Source: DATEJJ01 sp039649115 (GTDB taxonomy: Bacteria; Actinomycetota; Actinomycetes; Mycobacteriales; Micromonosporaceae). Taken from it: a stretch of DNA of 25,522 nt. The position numbers were made by a program, and so were the translations under genes. Each line of letters begins with the position of its first letter. Within the stretch, counting starts at the first letter, position 1. The stretch spans positions 1 to 25,522 of the forward strand of contig JBBWZQ010000084.1 of assembly GCA_039649115.1 (NCBI GenBank), in the 5' to 3' direction. Below, piece after piece: positions 14,025 to 23,355 of the stretch. Under the pieces are notes generated by a model. That model was given only the letters and a program-made list of their open reading frames with translations, was not told where the DNA came from and did not search any database.

Positions 14025-16652
14025 GTGACCGAGCGGAGCGAGCCGACCGACGAGCACGACACACCGGAAGAGACACAGGAGCCTGGTCAGCCGGCGACGA
14101 AGCGGCGGCTGAGCAGGGGTGGCTTCGTCACCCTGCTCACCGTCACCGCGCTGCTGGCCGCGATGGGTGTCACCCTGTTCGGCCTGGGCGCGACCAACCA
14201 CGCGCTCGCCAGCGCCAACGCGTCGGCCTGGCTGTGGTCGTCCGGCAAGGGCGAGGTGGCCCGGGTCAACGGCGAGACCGGCCGGGTCGACACCCGCTAC
14301 AAGGTGGTCGACGCGCAGGGCCACACGATCCAGATCAGCCAGACGGATCAATACCTCGTGCTGCGCGACCTGACCACCGGCAAGGTCAGCTCGCTCAACC
14401 TCGCCACGCTCCAGGTCGCCGCGACCACACAGACAACCGCCGGCCTGGGCATCACCATCGCGTTGTCGGGCGACTCGGCGTTCGTCGTGGACACCGTTCA
14501 AGGGGTGGTACGCCAACTCGATCCGCTGTCGCTGACCCCGGTCGGTGAACCGCTGCGCTTCCCGCCCGGCCTGTCCGGCGGCACCTTCGACAGCAACGGC
14601 ACCCTGTGGCTCGCGGTGCCCAGTGAGGGCACCGTGGTCGCGGTCCGGCCGGCGGCCAGGTCGCAGTCCCATGTGGACACGGCGGCGGTGGCGAGCCCGG
14701 CGGTGGTGCGCTCCGCGACGGTCGCCTCGCCCGGCCACGACATCGCATTGTCCACATTGGACACGGGTGTCGCGGTGCTCGACGAGACGGCCGGCAAGCT
14801 GACGACGCTGCACGACGACGCCACCCGCACGGTCAGCATCCCGCTCACCGGCCCGGCGGCGGTACCGCCGCACAGCGCCGGCGGCGACGTGCCGGTGACC
14901 GCGACCGACGACCGCCACGTCTACGTCGTGCACGGCAACCAGGTGACCGCGTTCACGGTACCCGGCACCGGCGCGAAGCTGGCCCCGGCGGTGCCGTTCG
15001 GCGGCCGGCTCTACGTCGCCGACAACGCCACCGGCACCGTCTACGTGCTCGGCCCCAAGGGTGAGCTGATCGACACGATCGCGATCTCCGGCGGGGACGG
15101 GTCGCTGGTGCTCGACGCGCGCGGGGACCACCTGTTCATCAACGCGCCCGGCGCGTCCACGGCCCGCGTCGTCGACCTCGCCAACCACGTGAAGACGGTC
15201 AACAAGTACGCCAACAACGTGCTCGGCGGCGACCCGCCACCCAACCCGCCGCCGCCCCCGCCACCGGCCAAGCCGCCGGTCGGACCGCCGGGTGCGCCGA
15301 CCCGCGTCGTCGCGGTGGCCGGCAACGCGTCGGCCCACATCACGTGGGGTCCGGCCGCGCCCAACGGCTTCGCGGTCATCCGCTATGTCATCGAGGGCGA
15401 CGGCCAGACCCACCAGGTGGGTGCCCGGCAGCGCTCGATCGACGTGACCGGGCTGACCAACGGCCAGCAGTACCGGTTCACGGTCTACGCGGTCAACGCC
15501 AAGGGCGCCGGGCCGAAGAAGGCGGCCAATCCGGTGGTACCGACGTCGGCGGTGCCCGACCCGCCGGCGAGCGTGACCGCCACCGAGGCGGGCAACGGCA
15601 CGGTCACGGTGACCTGGCCGGCCGCGAACGGCCTGGGGCACAAGATTCCCCGGTACCAGGTGACCGCGGTCCCCGCCGGCCCGCAGGTGGCGGTGTGGGA
15701 GACGCGGACGACGAGGCTCGTGGTACCGGCCGGCGCCCTGACCTACGGCACGCAGTACGCGTTCACCGTGGTTTCCATCAACGACAAGGGTGCCAGCTCG
15801 AAGGCCTCGGTACCGTCCAACACGGTGGTGCCCTACGCCAAGCCGGGCGCGCCGCACAACCTCAGCGCGTCCACTGTGGACGCCAAGGGCACCGTGTCGG
15901 CGACCTGGGGCGGTGCCGACGACAACGGTCGCGCGATCACCGGCTATGTGGTGAGCGCCAACAACGCCGCGCCGCAGACCGTCACGGGCACCGCCGTCAC
16001 CCTCAGCGGCTTCGCCAACGGCGCCACCGTGACGGTCACGGTGAAGGCGGTCAACAAGGCGGGCACCGGCCCGGCGGGCCGGGCGGTCGCCCGCACGATC
16101 GACAAGCCCGCGGTGACCGCCGGCACCCCGGCCCGCCCGTCCTTCAGGTCCGTCGACGTGCCGTTCACGGTCAACACCAACGGCGGCGCCACCGCCTGCT
16201 CGATCGTGGTCAACAACGCCGCCGCCAGGGCCGTCGGCTGCAAGGGCACCACGATCAGCGGCTGGCCGGGCACGAAGTACAGCTACACGGTGACCGCCAC
16301 CAACAAGGCCGGGTCGGCCACCGTCACCGGCAGCCAGTCGACGCCGGTCCTCTCCGCCACGACGATCTGCAACGTGCCGAGCTACTGTGGACCCGGCGCC
16401 AGCAACGGCGGCATCTGGGTCTACACGACACCCAACCAGAACGGCGCCACGGTCGGCGACACGTTCAACGGCCAGCGCTACCCGGCCACCTGCTGGACCA
16501 CCGGCAACGCCACCATCAACACGACACGGTGGACCGGCAAGAACCCGGACAACCGCTGGGTCCGCATCAACTTCCAGGGCAGCAACTACATCCCGTTCGC
16601 CTGGGTCAGACTGGACGGGGGCGACGCCATCGGCAACCTCCCCCACTGCTGA
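14025..16652 (+). CDS. membrane-anchored beta-propeller, FnIII and SH3-like surface protein
   Basis: This 875-residue protein has a cytoplasmic tail (1-35, acidic then basic) and a membrane segment at about 37-60. A propeller-like domain spans about 65-400 with repeated strand patterns (EVARVNGETGRVDTRY, GTVYVLGPKGELIDTI). A Pro-rich hinge (about 403-425) is followed by three FnIII domains (about 425-508, 509-602, 604-695) with typical endings such as YRFTVYAVNAKGAG. An Ig/FnIII-like domain (about 700-775) and a cysteine-containing SH3-like C-terminus (about 778-875) complete it. GTG 14025 is supported by GAAGGG eight bases upstream. Longer reading to 13653 runs back into the previous gene and is rejected. 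The ectodomain suggests binding of wall or extracellular ligands. It precedes the MoxR gene by 46 bases. Confidence 0.85.
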   Translation: MTERSEPTDEHDTPEETQEPGQPATKRRLSRGGFVTLLTVTALLAAMGVTLFGLGATNHALASANASAWLWSSGKGEVARVNGETGRVDTRYKVVDAQGHTIQISQTDQYLVLRDLTTGKVSSLNLATLQVAATTQTTAGLGITIALSGDSAFVVDTVQGVVRQLDPLSLTPVGEPLRFPPGLSGGTFDSNGTLWLAVPSEGTVVAVRPAARSQSHVDTAAVASPAVVRSATVASPGHDIALSTLDTGVAVLDETAGKLTTLHDDATRTVSIPLTGPAAVPPHSAGGDVPVTATDDRHVYVVHGNQVTAFTVPGTGAKLAPAVPFGGRLYVADNATGTVYVLGPKGELIDTIAISGGDGSLVLDARGDHLFINAPGASTARVVDLANHVKTVNKYANNVLGGDPPPNPPPPPPPAKPPVGPPGAPTRVVAVAGNASAHITWGPAAPNGFAVIRYVIEGDGQTHQVGARQRSIDVTGLTNGQQYRFTVYAVNAKGAGPKKAANPVVPTSAVPDPPASVTATEAGNGTVTVTWPAANGLGHKIPRYQVTAVPAGPQVAVWETRTTRLVVPAGALTYGTQYAFTVVSINDKGASSKASVPSNTVVPYAKPGAPHNLSASTVDAKGTVSATWGGADDNGRAITGYVVSANNAAPQTVTGTAVTLSGFANGATVTVTVKAVNKAGTGPAGRAVARTIDKPAVTAGTPARPSFRSVDVPFTVNTNGGATACSIVVNNAAARAVGCKGTTISGWPGTKYSYTVTATNKAGSATVTGSQSTPVLSATTICNVPSYCGPGASNGGIWVYTTPNQNGATVGDTFNGQRYPATCWTTGNATINTTRWTGKNPDNRWVRINFQGSNYIPFAWVRLDGGDAIGNLPHC

Positions 16653-16698
16653 GCCGGCAGTGGGCGCACACAGCACCACCGGCAAGGAGCAACGGCAC

Positions 16699-17700
16699 GT
16701 GACGCAGCAACCCGCACCATCCCCTGACCCGCTCACCACCGAGGAGGTCGCCGGCTTCGCCGGGTTCGCCACCCAGCTCACCGACGCCATCGGCTCGGTC
16801 GTGCTGGGCAAGCCGGAGGTGGTGCGCCTGGCGCTCGCGGCCCTGCTCGCCGAGGGGCATCTGCTGATCGAAGACGTGCCGGGGGTGGGCAAGACCACCC
16901 TCGCCCGGGCGCTGGCCGCGACGGTACGGGGTGCCTGGCGGCGCATCCAGTTCACCCCCGACCTGCTGCCCTCCGACGTCACCGGGGTGACCATCTTCAA
17001 CCAGGGCACGCGGGACTTCGAGTTCCACCCGGGCCCGGTCTTCGCCAACATCGTCATCGCCGACGAGATCAACCGTGCCTCGCCGAAGACCCAGTCGGCG
17101 CTGCTGGAGGTGATGGAGGAGCAGCACGTCACGGTGGACGGGGTACGCCATCCCGTACCACGGCCGTTCCTGGTGGTGGCCACCCAGAACCCGATCGAGA
17201 TGGACGGCACCTACCGGCTGCCCGAGGCGCAGCTGGACCGGTTCCTGATGAAGCTGTCGATCGGCTACCCCACCGAGGAGGTGGAGGTCGAGGTGCTGCG
17301 CGGTGCGGCAGCCGGGCGCGGTCCGGACGGGCTCACGCCGCTCACCGACACGGCCTCGGTCGCCGCGGCGATCCAGCTCGCCCGGCGGGTATATGTGGCC
17401 GACCGGCTCTACTCGTACGCCGTACGGCTGGCCGCCGCGACCCGCGCGCACCCGCAGATCCGGGTCGGGGTCAGCCCGCGCGGTGTGATCGCGCTGACCC
17501 GGGCGGCCAGCGCGTACGCGCTGATCGATGGTCGCAACCACGTCCTGCCGGAGGATCTCAAGACGCTGGTCGAACCGGTCTTCGCGCACCGGCTGCTGCT
17601 GGCACCCGACGCCGCCCTGCGCGGCGCCACCGCGCCGGACGTGCTGCGCGGGGTCCGCGAGTCGGTACCGGTCCCGGTGCCGGTGTCCGCACCCGCCTAG
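16699..17700 (+). CDS. MoxR-family AAA+ ATPase
   Basis: This 333-residue cytoplasmic ATPase has Walker A PGVGKTT at 61-67, Walker B VIADE at 119-123 in the MoxR-typical DEINRASPKTQSALLEVMEE context, sensor-1 VVATQNP and the RLPEAQLDRF motif. MoxR proteins act as chaperone-like ATPases that mature or assemble partners encoded nearby, often containing DUF58 or VWA domains. GTG 16699 was selected because AAGGAG lies nine bases upstream. The open frame extends further back but overlaps the preceding gene. The stop is two bases before the DUF58 start, so all three module genes are surely co-transcribed. Confidence 0.95.
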   Translation: MTQQPAPSPDPLTTEEVAGFAGFATQLTDAIGSVVLGKPEVVRLALAALLAEGHLLIEDVPGVGKTTLARALAATVRGAWRRIQFTPDLLPSDVTGVTIFNQGTRDFEFHPGPVFANIVIADEINRASPKTQSALLEVMEEQHVTVDGVRHPVPRPFLVVATQNPIEMDGTYRLPEAQLDRFLMKLSIGYPTEEVEVEVLRGAAAGRGPDGLTPLTDTASVAAAIQLARRVYVADRLYSYAVRLAAATRAHPQIRVGVSPRGVIALTRAASAYALIDGRNHVLPEDLKTLVEPVFAHRLLLAPDAALRGATAPDVLRGVRESVPVPVPVSAPA

Positions 17701-17702
17701 CC

Positions 17703-18860
17703 ATGAGGCCGACGGCCCGCGGAGCCGGCGTGGTCGCCGGGGGTGCCGCCCTGCTCGCCGCCGGGTTCCTCTTCGACTATCCCGAGCTGGCGCTGCTCGG
17801 CGCGGCGGCGTTGATCGCGATGGCGTGCGCCCTCGGGTACGTCGCGTTCCGGCCCCAACTGACCGTGCGCCGCGCGGTCGACCCGGACCGGGTGACGCGG
17901 GGCGAGGCGAGCACGCAGACGCTCACGGTGGGCAACGCGAGCCGGCTGCGCACGGCCACGCTGATCGCGCAGGACGCCTGCGGCGACCGGACGGTACCGG
18001 TGCCGCTGCTGCGCCTGCCCCGGGGCCGGGACACGGCCGTCAGCTACCCGGTACCCACGCACCGGCGCGGGGTCGTCCGGGTCGGGCCGCTGACGATCAG
18101 CCGGCGCGACCCGTTGGGCCTGGTACGGGTGGAACGCACGCACGGCGGCACGGCGACCGTCTGGGTCTACCCGCGCACCCACCGGCTGACCGCGGTACCG
18201 GCCGGCATCGCGCGCAGCCTCGACGGCCGGATCGACCGGGTGCCGCACGGCAGCATCACCTTCGACACGCTGCGCGAGTACGTGATCGGGGACGAGCTGC
18301 GGCACGTGCACTGGCGCACCACGGCCCGGATCGGCGAGCTGATGGTGCGCGAGCACCTGGACACCAGCCTGCCGCGCATCGTCGTGCTGCTGGACGACCG
18401 GGCGTCGAGCTACCGGCCCGACCCCGACAGCTTCGAGCACGCCTGCGAGGCGGCCGCGTCGGTGCTGGTGGCGGCGGTGCGCGAGGAGCTGCCGGTCGAC
18501 CTGTTCACGGTGACCGGGCAGGAGGCGCCGGCGGCCCGGGGACGGTCCCGGCGGGCCGACGTGCGACCGCTGCTGGACCGCCTGGCCGAGGCAGAGCCGG
18601 TGCCGGGAGACGCGCTGGACGCCACCCTGAAGCGGTTGCGCCAGTACCGGCTCGGCGACACCCTGGTCTACCTCACCGGTGCCGGCCGCCCCGACGATCT
18701 CGCATCCGTGGGCGCGCTGCGGGCCCGGTACCCGACGATCGTCGCGGGCGTGTTCGGCGACCCGGCGCCGGACGGGTCCACTGTGGAGGATGTGCACCTG
18801 CTCGCGGTGCCGGACGCGCCGGCGTTCGCCCTGGCGTGGAACGGGACAGGCCGGTGGTGA
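17703..18860 (+). CDS. DUF58-domain membrane protein
   Basis: This 385-residue protein has two membrane segments at about 9-25 and 29-48. A beta-rich middle region follows, then the DUF58 signature at about 188-215: DTLREYVIGDELRHVHWRTT, followed by ARIGELMVRE. The rest resembles a VWA-like fold (IVVLLDDRAS). DUF58 proteins are encoded next to MoxR ATPases across bacteria and are thought to be their partners, although the biochemical role is unknown. ATG 17703 follows the MoxR stop directly. The stop overlaps the next start (GTGA). Confidence 0.93.
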   Translation: MRPTARGAGVVAGGAALLAAGFLFDYPELALLGAAALIAMACALGYVAFRPQLTVRRAVDPDRVTRGEASTQTLTVGNASRLRTATLIAQDACGDRTVPVPLLRLPRGRDTAVSYPVPTHRRGVVRVGPLTISRRDPLGLVRVERTHGGTATVWVYPRTHRLTAVPAGIARSLDGRIDRVPHGSITFDTLREYVIGDELRHVHWRTTARIGELMVREHLDTSLPRIVVLLDDRASSYRPDPDSFEHACEAAASVLVAAVREELPVDLFTVTGQEAPAARGRSRRADVRPLLDRLAEAEPVPGDALDATLKRLRQYRLGDTLVYLTGAGRPDDLASVGALRARYPTIVAGVFGDPAPDGSTVEDVHLLAVPDAPAFALAWNGTGRW

Positions 18861-21106
18861 GGAGCGGCTGGCTGCGCCCGGCGGTGGTCGCGCTGGCCGT
18901 CGCGGGCCTGACCGCGCTGGCCGTCCTGCCGGTGACCCGGATCTACCGCGGTGACCTGCTGACCCGCCTGCTGCTGGGCGCCGCGCTCGCGCCGGTACTG
19001 GTGAGCCTGGCCCTGCGCCGGCTGCCCGCGTACCCCGTGGCACCCGTCTCCGTCCTGGCTCTCGGCGGGTACTCGCTGCTCGCCGTGCGGGTGGCCGCGC
19101 ACAGCGGCGAGGTACCCGGGCCGCTGTCCGGCCTGTGGCTCGACGCGGCGCGCAACGGCATCCCCCGCCTGCTGACCGCGCTGATCCCGATCGAGCCGCA
19201 GCCCGACACGGTGCTCCTGCCGGTCGCCGCCACCTGGCTGGCCGGGCTGGCCGCCGCCGAGCTGGCCCTGCGCCACGGCCGGGTGCTCGCCGGGTACGCG
19301 CCGCCGACCCTGCTGTACGCCGGCGCGCTCGTGGTCGTCGGCCCGAACGCCCGGCCACAGCTGTGGCAGCCGTTGCTGTACACCGCCGTCGCGGTCGCCG
19401 GGCTGGCCGCGACCGGCCGCCCCGGCGGCGGCTCGGTGCCGGATCTCAGCCCGCAGGCCCGGCTGACCCTGCGGCTGCGGCTGGCCTCCGGCGCCGCGGC
19501 CGCGCTCGCCGCGATCGTGGCGCTCGCCCTGCTCGTCGGTCCCGCGCTGGCACACCGGGTCGCGGGCGCACCGGTCGATCCCCGGCGCTACGTGGCACCG
19601 CCGCAGCTCGACGCGCAGGACGAGAACCCGCTGATCCGGCTGTCCGGCTGGGCGCTCAACCCGGACCAGCGGCTGTTCGACACCGACATCACCGGCACCG
19701 GGGCCCGTCCGCGAGTGCGGCTGGCCGTGCTCAGCGACTACAACGGGGTCAACTGGCGGGTGGACGGCGACTACCGCGAGGCGGGGCGCGCGCTGCCGCC
19801 GGTGACCGGTCCGGGCACCGCGCCCGGCACCGGCGCGGCGGTGCGCCAGACGTTCCGCATCGACGAGCTGGACGGCCGGCTGCTGCCAGCCATGCAGGTG
19901 CCGAGCTCCGTGTCCGGCGTACGGGTCGCGTACGACCAGGCGACCGGTACCCTGATCCGGCCGGACGGCCTGTCCAGCGGGCTCACCTACACCGTCTACT
20001 CACGACAGTCCACAGTGGATGTCAACCAGCTCCCGTCGGCCGACGTACCGGCCGGCCCGGCCGTCGCCCGGTACCTGGAGCTCGGTGCGCAGCCGCCGCC
20101 GGCGATGAGCCGGCTGGCCGACCAGCTCGGCGCGGACACCGCCGACCCGTACCAGAAGGCGCAGGCGGTCGCCGACTTCCTGAGCCAGCACTACCAGCTG
20201 GTCGGCGACGCGCCCAGCGGCCACGCGTACCCCAATTTGAATTTCTTCCTCTTCGGCCCCCGCAACGCCGGTGGCCAGCGCGGCACCACGGAGCAGTTCG
20301 CCGCGTCCTTCGCCGTGCTGGCCCGGATGCTGGGCCTGCCCAGCCGGGTGGTGGTCGGCTTCCAGGCCGCGCCGGGTCACCTGACCGTACGCGGCAAGGA
20401 CGCGCTCGCCTGGCCCGAGATCCTCTTCACCGACCTCGGCTGGGTCCCCTTCGACCCGCTGCCGCCGCCCCGGACCGCGCCGCGCCCGGTGGAGAGCGAC
20501 TTCCGGCCGAAGATCGAGCGCTCCACGCCGCCGCCGACCAACGCGCCCACGATCTCGGTGTCCGGGCCGACTCCCGCGCCCAGCCGCTCGGCACCGGTCG
20601 CGGCCGCACCGGCCGGTGGGCCTGCCGGTCCGCTCGCCGGCGCCGGCGCCGGGCTCGTGGGTGTGCTGCTCGGCCTGGTGCTCGCCGTCGTGCTGCTGCG
20701 CCGGTCGCAACGCGTCCGCCGGCTGGAGCGGGGCAGCCCGGCGCAGCGCGTGGTGGGCGCCTGGCGGGAGGTGCTCGACGGGCTGCGACTGGCCGGCCGC
20801 CCGGCCGGGTCGCACCTGGCGGCGACGGAGGTCGCCGGGCACGCCCTGCTGGCCGCCGGGGGCCGGGCCCACGCCCACCGCAGGAGAGGAGCCGGTGCGC
20901 GGCTGCCCGCACCACCCCTGGACGACCTCGCCGGTCTGGTCAACGCGGTCGCCTTCACCCGGGAGGCGACCACCGAGGAACAGGCGCGCCGGGCCCAGGC
21001 GCAGGCCATGGCATACGTCGGCGACCTGCGCGCGCGCCGGCCCTGGTGGCGCCGGCTGCTGTGGTCGGTGGACCCCCGCCCGCTGCGCTGGGGCCGGCGT
21101 TCATGA
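18857..21106 (+). CDS. TgpA-like transglutaminase-fold membrane protein, catalytic residues altered
   Basis: This 749-residue protein has about six N-terminal membrane segments (1-235), an extracytoplasmic region with a transglutaminase-like domain (about 430-540), a Pro/Ala linker, another membrane segment at about 592-614 and a cytoplasmic C-terminal tail, the TgpA layout. In the core the usual catalytic Cys position (G-x-C-x-x-F) holds T478 in GTTEQF. The His of the usual HAW motif is L517 in DALAWPE. Only the Asp is kept (D533 in FDP). The fold signatures LARMLGLPSRVVVGF and GWVPFDP remain. It is therefore probably not a working transglutaminase and may bind a peptide or substrate instead. 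GTG 18857 overlaps the DUF58 stop. The tail overlaps the convergent kinase gene by six bases. Confidence 0.88.
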   Translation: MRSGWLRPAVVALAVAGLTALAVLPVTRIYRGDLLTRLLLGAALAPVLVSLALRRLPAYPVAPVSVLALGGYSLLAVRVAAHSGEVPGPLSGLWLDAARNGIPRLLTALIPIEPQPDTVLLPVAATWLAGLAAAELALRHGRVLAGYAPPTLLYAGALVVVGPNARPQLWQPLLYTAVAVAGLAATGRPGGGSVPDLSPQARLTLRLRLASGAAAALAAIVALALLVGPALAHRVAGAPVDPRRYVAPPQLDAQDENPLIRLSGWALNPDQRLFDTDITGTGARPRVRLAVLSDYNGVNWRVDGDYREAGRALPPVTGPGTAPGTGAAVRQTFRIDELDGRLLPAMQVPSSVSGVRVAYDQATGTLIRPDGLSSGLTYTVYSRQSTVDVNQLPSADVPAGPAVARYLELGAQPPPAMSRLADQLGADTADPYQKAQAVADFLSQHYQLVGDAPSGHAYPNLNFFLFGPRNAGGQRGTTEQFAASFAVLARMLGLPSRVVVGFQAAPGHLTVRGKDALAWPEILFTDLGWVPFDPLPPPRTAPRPVESDFRPKIERSTPPPTNAPTISVSGPTPAPSRSAPVAAAPAGGPAGPLAGAGAGLVGVLLGLVLAVVLLRRSQRVRRLERGSPAQRVVGAWREVLDGLRLAGRPAGSHLAATEVAGHALLAAGGRAHAHRRRGAGARLPAPPLDDLAGLVNAVAFTREATTEEQARRAQAQAMAYVGDLRARRPWWRRLLWSVDPRPLRWGRRS

Positions 21107-21754
21107 CGGGCGGAGCAAGACCTGATCGGCGTACGGGCGGGTGCCGGCTATCAGCGCCGCGTTCGCCTCGTCGCTGCGGTACACCCAGTCCTGCGCGGCG
21201 GCGCGGGACAGTCCCCGGGCACGCTGCCGGCGCAGCAGCGCGTCCACCCGCGGCCCGTCCGGCGCCTCCACGTACAGCGCGAGGTCCAGCAGGTCCCGCA
21301 CCGGCGCCCACGGCTGCTTCGGTACGAGCAGGTAGTTGCCCTCCACCACGATGGTGCGCACGCGGGCCGGCACCGGGACCGCGCTGCCGATCGACTCGTT
21401 GAGCGCCCGGTTGAAGGTCGGCGCGTAGACGATCTCGGTACCCGGCTCGCGCAGCCGGCGGAGCAGGTGGACGAACCCGGCCGCGTCGAACGTCTCGGGC
21501 GCGCCCTTCCGGTCGGCGAGACCGAGCCGGGCCAGCTCGGCGTTGGCGAGGTGGAAGCCGTCCATCGGTACCGCCACCGCCGCGTCCGCGCCGAACTCGC
21601 CGCGCAGCGCCGCGCTCAGGCTCGTGGCCAGGGTGGACTTCCCGGCGGCCGGAGGCCCGGCGATGCCGACGATGAGGCGCGGGCGATCGGAGTCGAGCAG
21701 CGGCGCCATCGCGTCCCGGGCCGCGGCGATCAGGAGGGGATGTGAGGTCGCCAC
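21101..21754 (-). CDS. nucleoside/nucleotide kinase-like P-loop protein
   Basis: This 217-residue cytoplasmic protein has Walker A GIAGPPAAGKST (30-41), VPMDGFHLAN (about 62-71) with the likely catalytic Asp, RKGAPETFD (82-90) and VEGNYLL. These are typical of the uridine-kinase/pantothenate-kinase-like group often named nucleoside/nucleotide kinase family protein. It should phosphorylate a small hydroxyl-bearing metabolite. The substrate cannot be told. GTG 21754 has GAAGG upstream and is preferred to the GTG at 21772. It lies 18 bases downstream of the PucR-type regulator on the same strand, so the two may be an operon. Confidence 0.85.
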   Translation of the reverse strand: MATSHPLLIAAARDAMAPLLDSDRPRLIVGIAGPPAAGKSTLATSLSAALRGEFGADAAVAVPMDGFHLANAELARLGLADRKGAPETFDAAGFVHLLRRLREPGTEIVYAPTFNRALNESIGSAVPVPARVRTIVVEGNYLLVPKQPWAPVRDLLDLALYVEAPDGPRVDALLRRQRARGLSRAAAQDWVYRSDEANAALIAGTRPYADQVLLRPS

Positions 21755-21772
21755 GGCGCTACCTTCGCACAC

Positions 21773-23212
21773 TCACTGACCGCCGAGCGCGACCGCGTGC
21801 AAGGCGAGCCAGAACTGGACCCGGTCCTGAGTGGACCCGAGACTGCGGCCGGTGAGCCGCTCGATCTGCTCCAGCCGGTACCGGACGGTGTTGCGGTGCA
21901 CGAACAGCCGGGCGGCCACCCGCGCCACCGACGCGTCCTCCTCCAGGTACGCCCGCAGCGTGTCCAGCAGCTGGGCGCCGCCACCGGGCACGCCCTCGTC
22001 CAGCAGCGGGGCGAGCACCGCCCGGCCCAGCTCGGCCAGCGGCAGCGCGTCGCTGGCCAGCAGCAGGCCGGGCAGGGACAGCGGCTCCCGCGCGTTGATC
22101 CCGGGTCCCCGGGTCAGCGCCTCGCGCGCCTCGTAGAAGCTCCACCGCAGGCCGGCCACGCCCGGGTACGCGCCGCCGATGCCGACCCGCGCGTCGCCGC
22201 CCAGCTGCGCGACGTACGCCAGCGTCTGCTTCGCCACCGCACCGGCCGGCGGTTCCTCCCCCACCACCACGACCAGGTGCTCCCCCGCGTGCGCGGTGAC
22301 CACCGGCTCGGCGCCGCCCGCGGACAGCGGGTACACGCCGCCGGGCAGGCCGCGCAGCCGCTGCCCGCCCGGGTCCGTGCCCCGCCCGGCCGCGGCCAGC
22401 AGGACCGTGTGCGGGCGGGCCACGTCGACGCCGAACGTGGCCAGCCGCCGGGCCGCCTCCCCCTCGGACAGGGTGGCGCGCACGATGTCCTCGATCACCT
22501 GTCCGACCAGCTCGCGCCGGCCGGCCAGCACCGCCTGGCGGCGGGCCAGCTCCAGCCCGACCAGGCTGGCGGCGTACGGCAGCACGTCGTGGCTCGCCGC
22601 CGTGCACAGCTGCCCGACCACGGCCCCGGACAGCTCGACCGGCACCGCCGGCGGTCCGGGGTCCGGCCCGTCCGCTGCCAGCACCGTGCCGCCCGCGTCG
22701 ACCACCGCGACCGGCGCGCCCACCACCTGCCGCAGCACGTGCAGCAGGCTGTCCAGCCCGCCGCCGGACAGCAGGGCCCGGGCCAGCGCGTCGTGCATCC
22801 CCAGCAGGTCCCGCTGGCTCCGGTTGCGCTCGGCCGAGATCTGGTCGGCCACGAACCGGTCCACCGCGAGGAACGGGGTCTCGTACGGCACCTCGAGGAC
22901 CGGCAGGTCCGCGTCCCGCGCGGCGGCCAGGGTGGCCCGGGGTACCCGCTCGTGGGACAGGCCGGTGCCGAAGCCGACCCCGGCCACGCCGCGCTCGGCG
23001 ACCCGGGCCACGAACTCCCGCTGCGCCGCCGCCGCGCGCTGCCGCAGCCCGGTGGTCAGCACCAGCTCCCCGCCCTGCAGCCACGGCCGCGGATCGGCCA
23101 GCTCGGTCACCGCACACCAGCGCACCGGGCGGCGCAGCGCCGCCACGCTGCCGGTGACCGCGACCAGGTTCAGCGCCGGCGCGGCGAGCAGGTCGGCGAG
23201 CAGGACCGGCAT
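21773..23212 (-). CDS. PucR/CdaR-family transcriptional regulator
   Basis: This 479-residue regulator has an N-terminal PucR-type domain (about 1-125, with WLQGGELVLTTG). The central GGDEF-like CdaR region spans about 270-390 and contains VGIGGAYPGVAGLRWSFYEA. The C-terminal PucR helix-turn-helix (about 415-465) includes LEEDASVARVAARLFVHRNT then VRYRLEQIERLTG. Members sense nitrogen-containing metabolites such as purines, GABA or sugar acids. It is transcribed away from the polyamine-type transporter, so local control of that transporter is a reasonable inference. ATG 23212 was preferred over the upstream GTG because a -10-like TACAGT sits at leaderless spacing before it and the upstream residues lack domain character. 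Confidence 0.88.
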   Translation of the reverse strand: MPVLLADLLAAPALNLVAVTGSVAALRRPVRWCAVTELADPRPWLQGGELVLTTGLRQRAAAAQREFVARVAERGVAGVGFGTGLSHERVPRATLAAARDADLPVLEVPYETPFLAVDRFVADQISAERNRSQRDLLGMHDALARALLSGGGLDSLLHVLRQVVGAPVAVVDAGGTVLAADGPDPGPPAVPVELSGAVVGQLCTAASHDVLPYAASLVGLELARRQAVLAGRRELVGQVIEDIVRATLSEGEAARRLATFGVDVARPHTVLLAAAGRGTDPGGQRLRGLPGGVYPLSAGGAEPVVTAHAGEHLVVVVGEEPPAGAVAKQTLAYVAQLGGDARVGIGGAYPGVAGLRWSFYEAREALTRGPGINAREPLSLPGLLLASDALPLAELGRAVLAPLLDEGVPGGGAQLLDTLRAYLEEDASVARVAARLFVHRNTVRYRLEQIERLTGRSLGSTQDRVQFWLALHAVALGGQ

Positions 23213-23224
23213 GATCTGACTGTA
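23213..23224 (-). promoter_or_regulatory. probable leaderless promoter of the PucR-family gene
   Basis: On the minus strand TACAGT (23224-23219) is separated from the ATG at 23212 by six bases, fitting transcription from the start codon. No ribosome site is present. The remainder of the 143-base divergent gap contains a weak AATGG/CCATT inverted pair (23246-23250, 23263-23267) that could be an operator, with low certainty. Confidence 0.45.
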
Positions 23225-23355
23225 CCCAGGACCAAGGATCATGGAAATGGCTGTGCACTTGTCCATTGAGGCGGTCCCGCTCCTGGCCATAGCGTCCACG
23301 CTCAACCGCCGCCCGCAACCGGGACCTGGCGGCACTACCTGTTGGAGGCGGGACA

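Noticed and set aside
11477..17210. Very long minus-strand open frames (861 and 1099 codons) opposite the hydrolase, TPR, propeller and MoxR genes
   Set aside because: They are low-complexity Arg/Gly/Asp-rich shadows produced by GC-rich plus-strand genes with clear domains; no domain or start signal supports them.
17528..18856. Extension of the TgpA-like frame upstream across the DUF58 gene
   Set aside because: The region is clearly DUF58 in another frame; the extension is Arg/Ala/Gly-rich shadow.
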